Source: Elusimicrobiota bacterium
Lineage (GTDB): Bacteria > Elusimicrobiota > Elusimicrobia > UBA1565 > UBA9628
DNA: 6,326 nt
Direction: 5' to 3'
Assembly (NCBI GenBank): GCA_023700845.1
Contig: JAMPYD010000122.1
Coordinates: 1-6,326, forward strand
Below, in pieces: positions 1 through 5,272 of this stretch (its first letter is position 1; each line of letters starts with the position of its first letter). The notes beneath the pieces were generated by a model. That model had not been told where the DNA came from. It worked only from the letters and a program-made list of their open reading frames with translations, and made no database searches. The position numbers and the translations under genes are program-made.

Positions 1-299
1 AGGCCGAGGTCGCCGACGCCGCGGGTCACGACGAGGCGGATGTAGGCGTCCTTGAGGCCGTTGAGGCGGACGGTCTCGATGATCGCCTTCTCGATCTCCT
101 TGATCGGGAGGGGGAGCTTGAGGAGGATGGCGTTCGCGGACTCGTCGAGGCGCTTGAGGTGGTCGGCGAGGCGGAAGACGCGGCCGTTGTAGGCGCGGAT
201 GCCCTCGAAGATCCCGTCGCCGTAGAGCACGCCGTGGTCGAAAACGGAGATTTTGGCGTCGTCCTTATCGTAGAACTTGCCGTCGATATAAATCTTCAT
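1..299 (-). CDS. ilvE: Branched-chain amino-acid aminotransferase, N-terminal part (cut by window edge)
   Basis: PLP-dependent class IV (fold type IV) aminotransferase. In this family IlvE interconverts branched-chain 2-oxo acids and Val, Leu or Ile, using glutamate/2-oxoglutarate, in the cytosol. About 99 residues are visible, starting MKIYIDGKFYDKDDAKISVF. The motif FDHGVLYGDGIFEGIRAY (residues 20-37) is the family hallmark near the substrate pocket. A second conserved stretch, YIRLVVTRGVGDLG, lies at the window edge. The catalytic lysine is further downstream and outside the window. The ATG at 299 is well supported: GGGAG lies 6 nt upstream, and the protein begins where IlvE proteins usually begin. 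D-amino-acid aminotransferase and aminodeoxychorismate lyase share the fold. The EGIRAY wording favours IlvE, but the substrate is not proven from the N-terminus alone. Confidence 0.9.
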   Translation of the reverse strand, partial: MKIYIDGKFYDKDDAKISVFDHGVLYGDGIFEGIRAYNGRVFRLADHLKRLDESANAILLKLPLPIKEIEKAIIETVRLNGLKDAYIRLVVTRGVGDLG

Positions 300-305
300 T
301 AATTA

Positions 306-310
306 CTCCC
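306..310 (-). promoter_or_regulatory. Shine-Dalgarno site of ilvE
   Basis: GGGAG on the minus strand, separated by TAATTA (6 nt) from the ATG at 299. This is a good ribosome-binding site and fixes the ilvE start. It contrasts with the genes near 5658 and 5798, which have no such site. Confidence 0.75.
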
Positions 311-364
311 GGCGCGCCATCGCGCCCGACGAGAAAAGGATACAAAATCATCCCGTTCCCGCCA

Positions 365-393
365 TTGATTTAGATCAGGTCCCGGCGTACAAT
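365..393 (+). promoter_or_regulatory. Sigma70-like promoter driving the candidate small RNA
   Basis: The -35 box TTGATT (365-370; 4 of 6 bases match TTGACA) is followed by exactly 17 bp and then the -10 box TACAAT (388-393; 5 of 6 match TATAAT). The expected transcription start is near 400, two bases before the first strand of the closing helix of the structured RNA. No reading frame with a ribosome-binding site follows. The promoter sits in the region upstream of ilvE and points away from it. Confidence 0.7.
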
Positions 394-399
394 GCAGTT

Positions 400-587
400 G
401 AAGACGCCGACAGGCCTTAAGGTCGAGGACTCATCCAAAACAGCCGCCCTATCCGGGCGGAAAACAGAGGCCAATAAAGGGCCCGCGGATGCAAACACTC
501 GACTGAACAAAGCGCCGGAAGGCGAACAGCCGGAAAGCGCTGGCGTCTCCACCCCGGTCCGACGTTTGAACCGGGGTCCTTTATTGT
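400..587 (+). ncRNA. Candidate structured small RNA, family not recognised
   Basis: A transcription unit of about 185 nt is framed by a promoter (365-393) and a terminator (551-587). The 150 nt between can form a closed branched structure by Watson-Crick pairing. P1 is AGACGCC 402-408 with GGCGTCT 542-548. P2 is GTCGAG 422-427 with CTCGAC 498-503, continued after an internal loop by CATCC 432-436 with GGATG 487-491. P2 carries two hairpins: CCGCCC 444-449 with GGGCGG 455-460, and GGCC 469-472 with GGCC 480-483. P3 is AGCGC 511-515 with GCGCT 537-541, containing GCC-GGAA-GGC (514-523). A-rich single strands separate the helices. I do not recognise it as tmRNA, SRP RNA, RNase P RNA, 6S RNA or a known riboswitch. 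It could be a trans-acting sRNA or an orphan riboswitch whose downstream gene was lost. Folding was done by eye only. Confidence 0.55.
551..587 (+). terminator. Rho-independent terminator of the small RNA
   Basis: An 8-bp perfect stem, ACCCCGGT (551-558) with ACCGGGGT (570-577), has an 11-nt loop and is followed by CCTTTATTGT. The stem is strong and the U-tract moderate. On the opposite strand no T-run follows the hairpin, so it works for plus-strand transcription only. It would insulate the transposase gene from the upstream promoter. Confidence 0.6.
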
Positions 588-590
588 CCG

Positions 591-653
591 AAAAAGAAAA
601 AAGGTGCCAGGCCTCCCATTATCCCATTACTCGCCAGGGAACAATTTGGCACC
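591..653 (-). terminator. Possible minus-strand terminator at the left end of the mobile element
   Basis: Read on the minus strand, GGTGCCA (653-647) pairs with TGGCACC (609-603). The T-tract TTTTTTCTTTTT (602-591) follows directly. The stem has 7 bp but the loop is 37 nt, so hairpin strength is uncertain. It lies where transcription of the lys/lol operon would emerge from the element, so it could end that transcript. The same hairpin may instead be a transposase recognition structure. Confidence 0.3.
602..632 (+). repeat. Left terminal inverted repeat, 31 bp
   Basis: Begins AGGTGCCAGGCC and ends CCCATTACTC. It contains two abutting copies of TCCCATTA (614-621 and 622-629). It is a perfect reverse complement of 1397-1427. 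Its GGTGCCA (603-609) can also pair with TGGCACC at 647-653, giving a hairpin at the left end. Confidence 0.9.
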
Positions 654-671
654 CTCAGTCGTATGATAGGT

Positions 672-1433
672 ATGGGAAGAACGCATCGTATCCATTTTGC
701 CGGCGCGATTTATCACGCGATGGCGCGCGGCGTCGACGGATGTTCCATCTATGCCGACGATTTCGACCGGCGGCATTTTTTGGCAGGAATCCGGCGAATG
801 ACGGAGCGAACCTCCGCCGAAATTCTTGCGTATTGTTTGATGGGAAACCATTTTCACCTGGCGATTCGCGTGGGAAAGGTTCCTCTCTCTTCGTGCATGC
901 ACGGCCTGATCGGCGGCCATGGAACCATGTTCAATCGCCGGCATGATCGAACCGGACATCTCTTTCAGGCGCGATACAAGGCGGTCCTCTGTCTCGATGA
1001 TCGTTATCTCTCCGGGCTCATTCCGTACATTCATTTGAATCCGGTCCGAGCGGGATTGGTCGCCGCGCCGCAAGATTGGCCGTGGTCCAGCTTTCGGCCG
1101 GGCGTGGATTCGGCGAGCGGCATGACGGATTTTGACCCCTGGCCTCAGGGCTCTGAAGAGATCGATCTAATGAGGCGGATCGATTCCGAATCGCTCGACC
1201 TCGACGCCATTGGTCGGGCGATTACGGCGCAGGTGGGAATCGCCGATCCCCATCTCCGTTCCCGAATTCGGGTCCCAAACCTCGTCGCGGCCAGACGCAT
1301 GTTCGTCGCCGAGGCTTTGCGCAACGGGCATGATCAGTCGGCGATCGCGAAATGGCTGAATGCGACGCGCAGCACCGTCAGCCGTTACGCTTGCGGGAGT
1401 AATGGGATAATGGGAGGCCTGGCACCTAGGTAA
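672..1433 (+). CDS. REP-associated tyrosine transposase (RAYT, Y1_Tnp / IS200-like HUH family)
   Basis: Single-strand DNA transposase of the HUH superfamily. These enzymes nick at DNA hairpins and form a 5'-phosphotyrosine link. The protein is about 253 aa from the ATG at 672. The N-terminus MGRTHRIHFAGAIYHAMARG matches the usual family start. The HUH metal-binding motif is in MGNHFHLAI (His60 and His62). The RAYT core GHLFQARYKA and YIHLNPVRAG follow; Tyr119 in the latter is the likely nucleophile. WPWSSF lies near residue 138. The C-terminal part ends in a helix-turn-helix-like segment (about 220-240, QSAIAKWLNATRSTVSRYA). An ATG at 663 would add three residues but fits the family less well; neither start has a clear ribosome-binding site. 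The last coding residues lie inside the right repeat, and the TAA is supplied by flanking DNA. All key residues are present, so it may be active. Confidence 0.9.
   Translation: MGRTHRIHFAGAIYHAMARGVDGCSIYADDFDRRHFLAGIRRMTERTSAEILAYCLMGNHFHLAIRVGKVPLSSCMHGLIGGHGTMFNRRHDRTGHLFQARYKAVLCLDDRYLSGLIPYIHLNPVRAGLVAAPQDWPWSSFRPGVDSASGMTDFDPWPQGSEEIDLMRRIDSESLDLDAIGRAITAQVGIADPHLRSRIRVPNLVAARRMFVAEALRNGHDQSAIAKWLNATRSTVSRYACGSNGIMGGLAPR
1397..1427 (+). repeat. Right terminal inverted repeat, 31 bp
   Basis: Exact reverse complement of 602-632, including two abutting TAATGGGA copies (1400-1407 and 1408-1415). It encodes the last ten or so residues of the transposase. Its outermost two bases form part of the lolD stop codon on the other strand. 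Confidence 0.9.
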
Positions 1434-2118
1434 GGCGGCCGTCGGTCATGCGCAGAATGCGGTCGGCGGCCTTGGCCGCGGGCTCGTCGTGGGTGACGAG
1501 GACCACGGCGGCGCCCTGCTCGCGGGCGACGCGGCGGAAGTCCGCGAACACGCGGTCGCCGTTGGCGCGGTCGAGGTTTCCGGTCGGCTCGTCGGCGAGG
1601 ATCACCGACGGCTTGTTGATCAGGGCGCGCGCGATCGCGGCGCGCTGGCGCTCGCCGCCCGAGGTCTGCGAGGGAAAGCGGTCTCGCAGGGCGCCGATGC
1701 CGAGGGATTCGAGCAGGGCGGTCGCGCGCGCCGTCGCGCTCGCGAGGGGCTCGGCGGAGAGCCCGTTGGCCGCCGCGAGCCGGGCGGGCATCAAAGTGTT
1801 TTCCAGGATGGTGAACTCGGGCAGCAGCGAATCGAACTGGAAGACGAAGCCGATGTGCGCGCAGCGCATCTTGGCGCGGTCGAGCTCCGCGAGGTCGGCC
1901 GCGCGGCGGCCGCGCACGGTCAGGTCGCCCGCGTCGGGGCGGTCCATGAGGCCGAGCAGGTTCAGCAAGGTGGACTTGCCGGAGCCGCTGGGGCCGAGGA
2001 TCGCGACGAACTCGCCGGAGGCGACGGTGAAGTCGATGCCGCGCAGGACGGAGACGGCGGACGGCCCTTGCCCGTAGCTCTTGCTGACGCCCCTGACGAC
2101 GATCGCCGCCTCATCCAT
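1426..2118 (-). CDS. lolD: Lipoprotein-releasing system ATP-binding protein LolD
   Basis: ABC ATPase of the LolD/MacB/FtsE group, 230 aa, the normal length. With LolC/E it hydrolyses ATP at the inner membrane to extract lipoproteins and pass them to LolA. Visible motifs: Walker A GPSGSGKST (42-50), Q-loop Gln94 in FVFQFDSLLPEFTILEN, signature TSGGERQR (152-159; Thr in place of the common Leu), Walker B VILADEP (172-178, catalytic Glu177), family motif EPTGNLD, and H-loop His210. FQFDSLLPEFTILENTLMPA is typical of LolD. The ATG at 2118 lies inside the end of lolC (8-nt overlap, ATGGATGA), so translation is probably coupled. The protein ends RMTDGRLT, close to the usual C-terminus. Its TAG stop is made from one host base plus two bases of the right repeat of the adjacent element. 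A MacB-type exporter ATPase is the alternative, but the adjoining LolC/E-type permease favours LolD. Confidence 0.93.
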   Translation of the reverse strand: MDEAAIVVRGVSKSYGQGPSAVSVLRGIDFTVASGEFVAILGPSGSGKSTLLNLLGLMDRPDAGDLTVRGRRAADLAELDRAKMRCAHIGFVFQFDSLLPEFTILENTLMPARLAAANGLSAEPLASATARATALLESLGIGALRDRFPSQTSGGERQRAAIARALINKPSVILADEPTGNLDRANGDRVFADFRRVAREQGAAVVLVTHDEPAAKAADRILRMTDGRLT

Positions 2119-3328
2119 AGTGGATGGCCTCGACGGGGTCGGCCTTCGCGGCGCGCGAGGCGGGGTAAAGGGTGGCGATCAGCGAGAGGAGCAGGCCCAT
2201 GCCGGTCACGGCGGCGACGTCGCCGGGGCGCACGTCCACCGGTACCTTCGAGAGGTAGTAGATGTCGGCGGGGAGCTCGACGATCTGGAAGGTCGCGATC
2301 ACCCAGCACAGGATCATGCCGAGGCCGAGCCCCATCAGCACGCCGGAGGCGCCGATGATGAAGCCCTCGACGAGGAAGATGCGGCGGATGAGGCCCGGGC
2401 CGGCGCCCATCGCCTTGAGCAGGCCGATGTCGCGGGTTTTCTCGACGGATCGGAGGATCAAGGTCGAGGCGATGCCGAGCGAGGCGACCAAGGTGATCAA
2501 GGTCAGGATGATGAACATGACCGCTTTTTCGAGCTTGAGGGCCGCGAACAAGGTCTGGTTCATCTGCGCGTAGGTGCGCACGAGCTTGCCGAAGCCCAGG
2601 ACCTCGCGCAGGCGCTTCGCGGCGGCGTCGGCGTGATCCAGGTTCTTCAGCTTGAGGCCGACGCCGGAGGCGCCCGCGTCCACGCCGAGGAATTTCGAGG
2701 CGGCCTCCAGGCCCGTCCAGGCGGACGCGCTGTCGTACTCGTAGTAGCCGGTCTTGAGCGTGCCCGCGACGCGGAATTTCTGCATCTTGGGGAGAAGCCC
2801 GAGCGGGGTCGCGACGCTTTTGGGGGAGACGAGGACGACCTCGTCCCCGATCTCCGAGCCGAGGTGGTCGGCGAGCTCGACGCCGAGCACGATGCCGGGA
2901 ACCTTGCCGTCGCCGACGCCGTCCCAGGAGCCCGAGGTCAGCTTCGCGGCGAGGTCGTTGACCGCGAACTCCCTTTTCGGGTCGATGCCCTTGACGACGA
3001 CGCCGATCGATCGGTCCCGCACGGTGAGGATCGCCTGGCCGAGCGCGAACGGGGCGGAGGCCTCGTGGTCGGGGTCGGCCCGGACGACGGCCAAGGTGTT
3101 CTCGACGTCCTTGGCCGATTTCGCGCCGAGCACGGTGACGTGCGCCTGGGCGCCGACGATCTTCTTCTGGATGTCGGTCTGGAACCCGTTCATCACCGAG
3201 AGCGTGGTCAGCAGGGCGGCCACGCCCACGGTCACGCCGGCGACGCCGATCGAGGTCGTGACGACGGCGAACAGGCCCTTTCTCTTGGCCTTGAGATAAC
3301 GCAGCGAGATGAAAAGCTCGAGGCTCAC
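2111..3328 (-). CDS. lolC: Lipoprotein-releasing system permease, LolC/LolE family
   Basis: Inner-membrane permease of the Lol lipoprotein-release complex, 405 aa from the GTG at 3328 (family about 400-415). The N-terminus, SLELFISLRYLKAKRKGLFA, is the classical LolC/E opening. TM1 spans about 20-46. A large periplasmic domain (about 47-265) follows, then LALKLEKAVMF-like residues (FAALKLEKAVMF, 261-272). Three more membrane segments lie near 268-293, 315-346 and 369-390 within the FtsX domain. The coupling region EKTRDIGLLKAMGA (296-309) faces the ATPase, and the C-terminus ASRAAKADPVEAIHYG is typical. The GTG overlaps the lysS stop by 4 nt (GTGA). The reading frame continues further upstream, but that part is Arg/Pro-rich translation of lysS. 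Only one permease gene is present here, suggesting a LolF-like homodimer rather than LolC plus LolE, unless a second copy lies elsewhere. I cannot separate LolC from LolE by eye. Confidence 0.92.
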   Translation of the reverse strand: MSLELFISLRYLKAKRKGLFAVVTTSIGVAGVTVGVAALLTTLSVMNGFQTDIQKKIVGAQAHVTVLGAKSAKDVENTLAVVRADPDHEASAPFALGQAILTVRDRSIGVVVKGIDPKREFAVNDLAAKLTSGSWDGVGDGKVPGIVLGVELADHLGSEIGDEVVLVSPKSVATPLGLLPKMQKFRVAGTLKTGYYEYDSASAWTGLEAASKFLGVDAGASGVGLKLKNLDHADAAAKRLREVLGFGKLVRTYAQMNQTLFAALKLEKAVMFIILTLITLVASLGIASTLILRSVEKTRDIGLLKAMGAGPGLIRRIFLVEGFIIGASGVLMGLGLGMILCWVIATFQIVELPADIYYLSKVPVDVRPGDVAAVTGMGLLLSLIATLYPASRAAKADPVEAIHYG

Positions 3329-4872
3329 GCGGGCTTTTCGTGCTTGAGCGTGGGGAACAGGATCACGTCGCGGATCGAGTCGCGGCCCGTGAGGAACATC
3401 GTCAGGCGGTCGATGCCGACGCCGATGCCGCCCATGGGGGGCATGCCGGCCTCCATCGCCTGGATGAAGTCCTCGTCGAGCAGGTCGGCCTCGGCGTCGC
3501 CGGCGGCCTTCTGCTTCATCTGCTCGGTGAGGCGATCGCGCTGGTCCTGCGGGTCGTTGAGCTCGGAGTAGGCGTTGGACAGCTCGATGCCGGCGGCGAA
3601 GCATTCGAAGCGCTCGACGAGCGACTGCGTGCCGGGTTTCAGCTTCGCCAGCGGCGTGATCGCGGTCGGGTGGTCGAACAGGAAGGTCGGCTGGATGAGC
3701 AGATCCTCGATCTTCGACTCGACGATGCGGTCGAACAGCTTCGCGCTGGGCGTCTTGTCGCCGGCGTGCACCCCCAGCTTTTCCGCGAGCTTCAGCAGCC
3801 CGGGCCGGTTGAAGCCCTTGCCTTCAAGGACGTTCTCGATCGGTTCTCCGCAGCGCTCCTTCCAGACCTCGGGGAGGTAGATGCGCTTGAACGGCGCCTT
3901 CAGCGAGATCGTCTTGCCTTTCCATTCGACCTGGGTCGCGCCGACGGCCTCGGCGCATTCGGTCAGGAGGGTCTCGAAGAGGCTCGCCATTCCTTCATAG
4001 TCCGAGTACGCCTCGTACGCCTCGAGCATGGTGAACTCGGGGTTGTGGCTCGTGTCGAGGCCCTCGTTGCGGAACACGCGGCCGATCTCGTAGACGCGGT
4101 CGAGGCCGCCGATGACGAGCTTCTTGAGGTAGAGCTCGGTGGCGATGCGCAGGACCATCTCCTGGTCGAGGGCGTTGTGGTGCGTGTGGAAGGGCCGGGC
4201 CGAGGCGCCGCCGGCCTGGCCGAGCAGCACGGGGGTTTCCACCTCGACGTAGCCGCGCGAGTCGAGGACGCGGCGGATCGTGGAGACGATCTTCGCGCGC
4301 TTGATGAAGGTCTCGCGGGATTCCGGCGTGGAAACGAGGTCCATGTGCCGGTGGCGGTAGCGAAGCTCCGTGTCGGTCAGGCCGTGCCATTTCTCTGGCA
4401 GGGGGCGCACGGCCTTCGCGAGCATCGTCGCGTGCTCGACGGCGACGGTGGGCTCGCCGGTCTTGGTGATGAACACGGTCCCGGAGACGGCGAGGAAGTC
4501 GCCGGTGTGCAGGTCGCGCTTGACCAGGGCGAACACGTCCTCGGGCAGGGCGTCCTTCTTGAAGTACACCTGCGCGTTGCCCGACAGGTCGGCGAGGCGG
4601 CCGAAGATGGACTTGCCCATGTCGCGCAGCTCGACGAGGCGCCCGGCGAGCGCCACCTTCTCGGTCGTGTGCTGCATCGGCTCGGTCAAGGTCGCGCCGA
4701 GTTTTTTAACGGAAGAGCACTCGTTTTGACGCACCGTGCGGGACGGGAAAGGGTCGATGCCGCGGGAGCGCATGTCGGCGATCTTGGCCTTCTTCAGCGA
4801 CATCAATTCTTCGAGGCCGCGGCCGTCGTGGGCGGGAGCGGGGGCGGCGGGAACCTTGGGCGCGTCAGACAT
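3325..4872 (-). CDS. lysS: Lysine--tRNA ligase, class II
   Basis: Cytosolic class II aminoacyl-tRNA synthetase that charges tRNA-Lys with lysine at the expense of ATP. It is 515 aa, close to the usual 490-510. An OB-fold anticodon-binding domain occupies about 70-155 (VALAGRLVELRDMGKSIFGRLAD). The catalytic domain holds motif 1 around GYVEVETPVL (207-216), motif 2 FRNEGLDTSHNPEFTMLE (267-284, with Arg268 and Glu270), and motif 3 GIGVGIDRL (482-490). Lysine-specific stretches such as GGASARPFHTHHNALD and ELYLKKLVIGGLDRVYEIGR are present. The ATG at 4872 overlaps the preceding receiver gene by 8 nt. GGAG lies 9 nt upstream of it, inside that gene. The first 20 residues are an Ala/Pro-rich extension (KVPAAPAPAHDG) that is probably disordered; a start at Met24 is possible but less well placed. 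Confidence 0.97.
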   Translation of the reverse strand: MSDAPKVPAAPAPAHDGRGLEELMSLKKAKIADMRSRGIDPFPSRTVRQNECSSVKKLGATLTEPMQHTTEKVALAGRLVELRDMGKSIFGRLADLSGNAQVYFKKDALPEDVFALVKRDLHTGDFLAVSGTVFITKTGEPTVAVEHATMLAKAVRPLPEKWHGLTDTELRYRHRHMDLVSTPESRETFIKRAKIVSTIRRVLDSRGYVEVETPVLLGQAGGASARPFHTHHNALDQEMVLRIATELYLKKLVIGGLDRVYEIGRVFRNEGLDTSHNPEFTMLEAYEAYSDYEGMASLFETLLTECAEAVGATQVEWKGKTISLKAPFKRIYLPEVWKERCGEPIENVLEGKGFNRPGLLKLAEKLGVHAGDKTPSAKLFDRIVESKIEDLLIQPTFLFDHPTAITPLAKLKPGTQSLVERFECFAAGIELSNAYSELNDPQDQRDRLTEQMKQKAAGDAEADLLDEDFIQAMEAGMPPMGGIGVGIDRLTMFLTGRDSIRDVILFPTLKHEKPA

Positions 4873-5272
4873 TCTTCTTTTCTCCGCGTGAGGCGAGGAT
4901 GCCGGCGATGAGCTCGCGCAGCATCTTGGGGTCGAAAGGCTTCTGCACGTAGGCCGCCACGTTCGGCGCCATCTCGAAGAGGTCGCGCATCTTCTGGCCC
5001 TTGGCGGTCAGCACGAGGATGGGGATGTCCTTGGCCCGCGGCTCGGTCTGCAGGCGCATGTTGAGCTGGTAGCCGTCCATCACCGGCATCATGATGTCGA
5101 GGACGATGAGGTCGGGGAGGGGGAGCTCGGGCCGGGACGGCTCGATGCCGAGGCGCTCCAGCGCGATCTGGCCGTTGCCGGCCTCGGAGACGGCGTAGCC
5201 CTCCTTCTCGAGGGCGAAGCGCAGCAAGGTGACGATATCGGGCTCGTCGTCGACGACCAGAATGCCGGGCAT
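4865..5272 (-). CDS. Single-domain response regulator (CheY-like receiver), copy 2
   Basis: Receiver-only two-component protein, 135 aa, with no output domain. The acidic pocket is Asp8 and Asp9 (ILVVDDEPD). The phosphoacceptor is Asp59 (LIVLDIMMPVMDGY), the switch threonine is Thr89 (VLTAKG) and the conserved lysine is Lys111 (QKPFD). All are present, so it should be phosphorylatable. The ATG at 5272 shares its A with the TGA of the upstream receiver gene (TGATG), and the gene's end overlaps the lysS start by 8 nt. It closely resembles its neighbour (see 5272-5658). Both share a lengthened segment between the second helix and the strand carrying the phosphoacceptor (about residues 42-53). 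Such proteins act by protein-protein contact or as phosphorelay intermediates; no kinase is present in this window. A start further upstream in the same frame would only read through the neighbouring gene. Confidence 0.9.
   Translation of the reverse strand: MPGILVVDDEPDIVTLLRFALEKEGYAVSEAGNGQIALERLGIEPSRPELPLPDLIVLDIMMPVMDGYQLNMRLQTEPRAKDIPILVLTAKGQKMRDLFEMAPNVAAYVQKPFDPKMLRELIAGILASRGEKKNV

Larger units (their letters stand above)
602..1427 (+). mobile_element. RAYT-type HUH element bounded by 31-bp perfect inverted repeats
   Basis: An 826-bp unit whose two ends are exact 31-nt reverse complements (602-632 and 1397-1427), with a single Y1/RAYT transposase gene between them. The outer neighbours (A601 versus A1428, that is T on the reverse complement) and inner neighbours do not match, so the repeats define sharp borders. 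I find no target-site duplication, as expected for HUH transposases. The interior is visibly richer in A and T than the genes to its right, consistent with acquisition. An A-rich tract (591-602) adjoins the left end, and the last codons of lolD adjoin the right end. Classical RAYTs are flanked by short REP palindromes rather than long terminal repeats, so this may be an unusual RAYT unit or a REPIN-like arrangement. Confidence 0.7.

Noticed and set aside
337..365. Promoter for ilvE on the minus strand (TATCCT at 342-337)
   Set aside because: Only a weak -10 match, with no convincing -35 box at 17 bp. A promoter must lie nearby, but I cannot place it.
511..541. Resemblance of the GGAA-loop hairpin to the conserved domain of SRP RNA
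   Set aside because: The near-invariant SRP signature around GGAAGCAGCC is not matched (here GGCGAACAGCC), and the surrounding branched fold does not suit SRP RNA.
400..550. 6S RNA or tmRNA identity for the structured RNA
   Set aside because: The length would suit 6S RNA, but the fold is branched rather than one long hairpin with a central bubble. There is no tRNA-like end or T-loop for tmRNA.
646..676. Possible transposase promoter (TTGGCA at 646-651, TATGAT at 662-667)
   Set aside because: The two boxes are only 10 bp apart. With a proper spacer no acceptable -10 box is found, so I cannot support a promoter here.
392..946. Plus-strand open frame of 184 codons running from the small-RNA region into the transposase gene
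   Set aside because: Its ATG lies inside the -10 box, it crosses the RNA helices, the terminator and the element border, and it overlaps the transposase in another frame. No family features are seen.
590..1440. Target-site duplication around the mobile element
   Set aside because: The sequences just outside 602 (A-rich) and 1427 (AGGTAAGG) do not match, and HUH transposases do not generate such duplications.
3329..3604. N-terminal extension of the LolC/E frame
   Set aside because: It is out-of-frame lysS sequence, Arg/Pro-rich. The GTG at 3328 gives the family's normal N-terminus and a 4-nt overlap with the lysS stop.
1489..4911. Very long plus-strand open frames opposite lolD, lolC and lysS
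   Set aside because: They are antisense shadows, rich in Arg, Gly, Asp, Glu and His as expected from high-GC genes. The minus-strand frames contain complete known protein families.
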